From JBOGZI01 sp050697275 (GTDB taxonomy: Bacteria; Actinomycetota; Thermoleophilia; Solirubrobacterales; 70-9), in NCBI GenBank assembly GCA_050697275.1, contig JBOGZI010000073.1, positions 1 through 7,960 of the forward strand: a DNA stretch of 7,960 bases. Direction: 5' to 3'. How positions within the stretch are numbered: the first letter of the stretch is position 1; every line of letters begins with the position of its first letter. Under the pieces are notes generated by a model. The model saw nothing but the letters and a program-made list of their open reading frames with translations, ran no database searches and was not told where the DNA came from. The translations under genes and the position numbers were made by a program. Positions 6,270 through 7,960 of the stretch are shown one piece after another.

Positions 6270-6875
6270 CTACGCCTCGAGGAGGAACGCCTGGATGTCC
6301 GCCTCGAGCGCCTCTCCGTCCGGGTACGCCCCAGGGCGCTGGTGGACGACCTCGCCCCGCTCGTCGATGAACCACGTGGTCGGGGAGACCTGGCTCCAGT
6401 TGAGCGAGCGCACCGCGTCGGCGTCCTGGTCGAAGATGCTCGGGTACGGAACCGGGAACTCCCGGAGGAAGTCCTCCGCGGCGCCCCGGTCGTCCTGAAT
6501 GTCGACGCCGAGGAAGGCGACGTCGTCGGCGTGGGATTCGGCGACCTCGGCGAAGAAGGGAAACTCGGCCCGGCAGGGCGGACACCAGGAGCCCCACTGG
6601 TTGACGACCACCGGGTGCCCTCGCAGCTCGGCGAGCTTCTCGTCGAGCGCCTCCGTCGAGCCGTCGATGATCTGGTTCGCCTCGGCGCGGTTCTGAGCCA
6701 GCGCCTTCGGCAGGTTCTTGCTCGAGACAGTGGCCACCGGCTGATCACTCGATCCGGCCTCGTCGCCTCCTTCATCGCCGCCGTCGCCGCCGTCGCCGCC
6801 GCAGGCAACCAGTCCCACGGCGGCGATCAGCCCGGCCAAGAAGAGCAGGGCCCAGCGGCGAGAGGTGAGTCTCAT
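6270..6875 (-). CDS. TlpA/ResA-like thiol-disulfide oxidoreductase lipoprotein
   Basis: 201 residues. N-terminal MRLTSRR, a hydrophobic core and the lipobox LVAC (Cys25) mark an exported lipoprotein. A low-complexity GGD/GGDE spacer (26-41) follows, then a TlpA-type thioredoxin domain. Visible are VVVNQWGSWCPPCRAEFPFF (active site Cys98 and Cys101), LGVDIQDDRGAAEDFLREF, YPSIFDQDADAV, and the cis-proline motif SPTTWFID (Pro165). The domain is complete to the C-terminus. It should reduce disulfides outside the cytoplasmic membrane, recharged by CcdA encoded 12 bp downstream. I start it at the ATG at 6875 because the signal peptide begins there; the reading frame stays open to 7169, but that portion crosses the divergent gene and looks non-coding. 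It is the first gene of the minus-strand run. Confidence 0.93.
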   Translation of the reverse strand: MRLTSRRWALLFLAGLIAAVGLVACGGDGGDGGDEGGDEAGSSDQPVATVSSKNLPKALAQNRAEANQIIDGSTEALDEKLAELRGHPVVVNQWGSWCPPCRAEFPFFAEVAESHADDVAFLGVDIQDDRGAAEDFLREFPVPYPSIFDQDADAVRSLNWSQVSPTTWFIDERGEVVHQRPGAYPDGEALEADIQAFLLEA

Positions 6876-6936
6876 CGCGCTTAAGACCCGTCTGCGTCCG
6901 GAACGGTTCACCTCAGGCTGCGCGGCGGGCTGAGGG

Positions 6937-6952
6937 TGACGAACCTGACGAA
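6937..6952. repeat. Direct repeat TGACGAA, two copies 9 bp apart
   Basis: TGACGAA at 6937-6943 and again at 6946-6952, separated by CC. Located centrally in the divergent intergenic region. The spacing is close to one helical turn, so it could be a tandem binding site; two copies of 7 bp could also arise by chance. Confidence 0.35.
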
Positions 6953-6970
6953 TCGTTTCGGACTTGGCCG

Positions 6971-6997
6971 GGTCGAAAGCCGGTACCTCATTCGACC
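6971..6997. promoter_or_regulatory. Perfect inverted repeat GGTCGAA-N13-TTCGACC, candidate operator
   Basis: Seven-base arms at 6971-6977 and 6991-6997 are exact reverse complements; arm centres are 20 bp apart, about two helical turns, as for a dimeric repressor. The spacer contains GGTACC. It lies just upstream of the AGAAGGGGG ribosome site of the membrane protein gene and about 100 bp upstream of the minus-strand operon start, so it could regulate one or both. In RNA it could instead form a 7-bp stem with a 13-base loop in the membrane gene's leader. Confidence 0.45.
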
Positions 6998-7014
6998 AAG
7001 AGAAGGGGGTTCCG

Positions 7015-7554
7015 ATGAACGGAGGCGCAAACCCGCTGCTCAGCGGGCTCGACGAGAGGCTCGCCCGCGGCGCCGTCGCGGGACTGGCGGCCGGGCTGCT
7101 GTTCCTGCTCGCGAACATGTGGTACGCGGACAGCCAGGGCCTGCCGGCGGTCGCTCCGCTGTACGACATATCGACGGTGTTTCACTTCACCGACCAACCC
7201 GATCCCGTCGCCGAGAACGCGGCGATCGGCCTGGTGACCCACCTCGCGCTCTCGGCCGGGTTCGGCGTCCTGCTGGCGGTGTTCGCTCCGCTCTTCGCCT
7301 CGGGGCGCGCGCTCACGGCGGGAGCGGTCGCCTTCGGATTGCTCCTCTACCTGGTCAACTTCCAGATCCTCGGCCGGGTGGCGTTCGAGTGGTTCCAGGA
7401 GGGACCGAACCAGACGTTCGAGGTGTTCGCCCACGCCGGCTACGACCTCCTACTGGCGCCGTTCCTGACCGGATACGCCCGTGCGGTCCAGCGGGAGCGA
7501 GCGGCGGACTACGCCCGTGCGATGGAGCGTGAGGGGATCGGCGCGCAGGCCTAA
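7015..7554 (+). CDS. Small integral membrane protein, unrecognised family
   Basis: 179 residues from the ATG at 7015, preceded by the purine-rich ribosome site AGAAGGGGG; a TTG at 6964 in frame is less likely because it crosses the inverted repeat. Three to four hydrophobic segments are visible: around residues 17-36 (GAVAGLAAGLLFLLANMWYA), about 66-88 (GLVTHLALSAGFGVLLAVFA), about 94-116 (AGAVAFGLLLYLVNFQI), and a weaker one near FAHAGYDLLLAPFLTGY. The loop between the first two is acidic and aromatic (APLYDISTVFHFTDQPDP). The tail is charged and Arg/Glu-rich, ending GIGAQA, and probably lies in the cytoplasm. I do not recognise the family and assign no function. It is divergent from the redox/radical SAM run and shares its intergenic region, so co-regulation is possible. 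Codon bias matches the neighbours. Confidence 0.85.
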   Translation: MNGGANPLLSGLDERLARGAVAGLAAGLLFLLANMWYADSQGLPAVAPLYDISTVFHFTDQPDPVAENAAIGLVTHLALSAGFGVLLAVFAPLFASGRALTAGAVAFGLLLYLVNFQILGRVAFEWFQEGPNQTFEVFAHAGYDLLLAPFLTGYARAVQRERAADYARAMEREGIGAQA

Positions 7555-7564
7555 GTCGTGGGCT

Positions 7565-7593
7565 GCCCCGGCCCCATTGCCTGGTGCCGGGGC
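7565..7593. terminator. GC-rich hairpin after the membrane protein gene, possible terminator
   Basis: GCCCCGGC (7565-7572) and GCCGGGGC (7586-7593) form a perfect 8-bp stem with a 13-base loop, starting 10 bases after the TAA stop. It also lies downstream of the tRNA remnant read on the other strand. No run of T follows on either side, so it would be a non-canonical, possibly bidirectional terminator; such U-less hairpins are common in high-GC actinobacteria. Confidence 0.5.
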
Positions 7594-7613
7594 GGCCTGC
7601 GGGTTCAGCTGAG

Positions 7614-7677
7614 CGGAGGGGGTGGGATTCGAACCCACGAGGGACCCAAAGGCCCCTAACGGTTTTCGAGACCGCCA
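7614..7677 (-). tRNA. tRNA-Ser(CGA), 3' part only, interrupted before the anticodon stem
   Basis: Reading the minus strand: anticodon arm GCGGT-CTCGAAA-ACCGT with anticodon CGA; a long variable arm (stem AGGGGCC/GGTCCCT with one G-T pair, loop TTTG), as expected for class II serine tRNA; a perfect T arm GTGGG-TTCGAAT-CCCAC; the acceptor 3' strand CCCCTCC; and discriminator G at 7614. No CCA is encoded. The 5' acceptor strand GGAGGGG and the D arm are absent: no such sequence occurs anywhere in the remaining 280 bases to the window edge. The tRNA-like sequence ends at 7677, where apparent IS sequence begins. It therefore cannot give a functional tRNA as it stands. The most likely cause is insertion of the IS; an alternative is an att-site remnant left by an integrative element. 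Confidence 0.85.
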
Positions 7678-7960
7678 GGGACGCTCGAATAAGCATGCAC
7701 GTGAGTATCCGCTTTGCTCAGGCCGCGGCACGAGCGGTGATCTCGCGATAGGTGATAGGTGGCCGGCTCATGCACGGCCCCGAGCCCGAGCTGGGTTTGG
7801 AAGGCGGCCATCGGCGTGCGCCGGCGGTTGTGGCGGAAGACGAACTCGTCGAGGTAGACGGGCAAATGCGCGTGTGAGACTCCTCTGTGGGTTCCGTGCA
7901 TCCACGCTTTGAGGTTGGAGGTCGCTCGGTGCACGCGCAGCAGCAGTTGGGCCTCTGGCG
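7656..7960 (-). CDS. IS1595-family (ISXO2-like) transposase, C-terminal part, frameshifted at its end
   Basis: The frame is open from the window edge (starting PEAQLLLRVHRATSNLK). It contains the C-terminal signature of IS1595/ISXO2-like DDE transposases: NLKAWMHGTHRGVS, HLPVYLDEFVFRHNRRRTPM and AAFQTQLGLG. The catalytic core lies outside the window. After EPATY the sequence becomes unlike the family. A tandem copy of ACCTATC (minus strand) has shifted the frame, and removing one copy restores ATYREITARAAA and a stop at 7718-7720. As it stands the frame runs on past the presumed IS end and stops at the TAG at 7656-7658 inside the tRNA-Ser remnant, replacing about ten native residues with a foreign tail. 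Whether this abolishes activity is unknown, since the change is at the extreme C-terminus. Confidence 0.85.
   Translation of the reverse strand, partial: PEAQLLLRVHRATSNLKAWMHGTHRGVSHAHLPVYLDEFVFRHNRRRTPMAAFQTQLGLGAVHEPATYHLSRDHRSCRGLSKADTHVHAYSSVPGGLENR
7678..7960 (-). mobile_element. IS1595-family insertion sequence, one end, continuing past the window
   Basis: Defined by the transposase on the right and the abrupt end of tRNA homology on the left. From outside inward the presumed terminal sequence begins GGGACGCTCGAATAAGCATG at 7678, about 40 bp past the restored transposase stop, a normal distance for an IS end. IS1595-family elements generate 8-bp target duplications, so GACCGCCA (7670-7677) would be the duplicated target if the boundary is correct. 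The other inverted repeat is beyond the window, so the exact end is inferred. Confidence 0.7.
7747..7760. repeat. 7-bp tandem duplication GATAGGT x2 inside the transposase gene
   Basis: GATAGGT at 7747-7753 is repeated exactly at 7754-7760. Seven bases is not a multiple of three, so one extra copy shifts the transposase frame. Deleting one copy in thought restores a family-like C-terminus and a nearby TGA. It is a probable replication-slippage event. Confidence 0.8.

Larger units (their letters stand above)
6876..7014. promoter_or_regulatory. Divergent intergenic region expected to hold both promoters
   Basis: 139 bp between two divergently oriented genes, so promoters for the minus-strand run and for the plus-strand membrane gene should lie here. 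I found no convincing -35/-10 pair on either strand. A GGAAC near 6899 resembles an ECF -35 element but has no -10 at proper distance. The recognisable elements are a TGACGAA direct repeat and a GGTCGAA/TTCGACC inverted repeat. Confidence 0.5.

Noticed and set aside
5458..6597. A 379-codon minus-strand open frame covering ccdA and part of the TlpA-like gene
   Set aside because: Arg/Gly-rich shadow frame. CcdA and the thioredoxin domain are clearly encoded in other frames on the same strand.
6898..6925. GGAAC as an ECF sigma -35 element that might be autoregulated by the sigma factor
   Set aside because: No GTC/GTT-type -10 at the usual spacing on either strand; a five-base match alone is not evidence.
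7656..7720. Reading the foreign tail of the transposase as a native C-terminus
   Set aside because: The tail crosses the presumed IS end and stops in tRNA sequence, and removal of one 7-bp repeat restores a family-like ending.
1..7960. CRISPR array, riboswitch or rRNA
   Set aside because: No regularly spaced repeats, no conserved riboswitch core and no rRNA-like sequence were seen on either strand.

Overview
The window is GC-rich with strong G/C preference at third codon positions, few gaps between genes, and tRNA without an encoded CCA. Together with the protein families this suggests a high-GC actinobacterium, perhaps of the Thermoleophilia/Solirubrobacterales type; that placement is an inference from style, not from a marker gene.

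Positions 6875 down to 1 are one co-directional minus-strand run of nine genes, probably one transcription unit. In transcription order they are: a TlpA/ResA-like thioredoxin lipoprotein; CcdA, the membrane carrier of reducing equivalents; a cytosolic peroxiredoxin-like (AhpC/TSA_2) protein; a multi-cysteine radical SAM enzyme of the Tes/MJ0619 (tetraether lipid synthase-like) type; an ArsM-like SAM methyltransferase overlapping it by 4 bp; a membrane-anchored SRPBCC protein overlapping that by 4 bp; a DUF3179 lipoprotein; an unlisted 33-residue membrane peptide; and an ECF sigma factor cut by the window's left edge. The gene set pairs an extracytoplasmic thiol-redox relay with a radical SAM/methyltransferase/lipid-binding-fold core, and ends with a possible dedicated regulator.

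Positions 6876-7014 are the divergent intergenic region, which holds a perfect 7-bp inverted repeat with arms 20 bp apart and a pair of direct repeats. Positions 7015-7554 encode an unrecognised small integral membrane protein on the plus strand, followed by a GC-rich hairpin.

From 7614 to the right edge the sequence is accessory DNA. The 3' part of a tRNA-Ser(CGA) gene (minus strand) stops abruptly in front of the anticodon stem at 7677. It is joined to what looks like the end of an IS1595-family (ISXO2-like) insertion sequence whose transposase C-terminus reads in from the window edge. A 7-bp tandem duplication near the end of that transposase shifts its frame, so it now runs through the IS end and stops inside the tRNA remnant.

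The point most worth following is the Tes-like radical SAM/methyltransferase/SRPBCC core with its redox genes in a bacterial operon; its substrate cannot be told from sequence alone.
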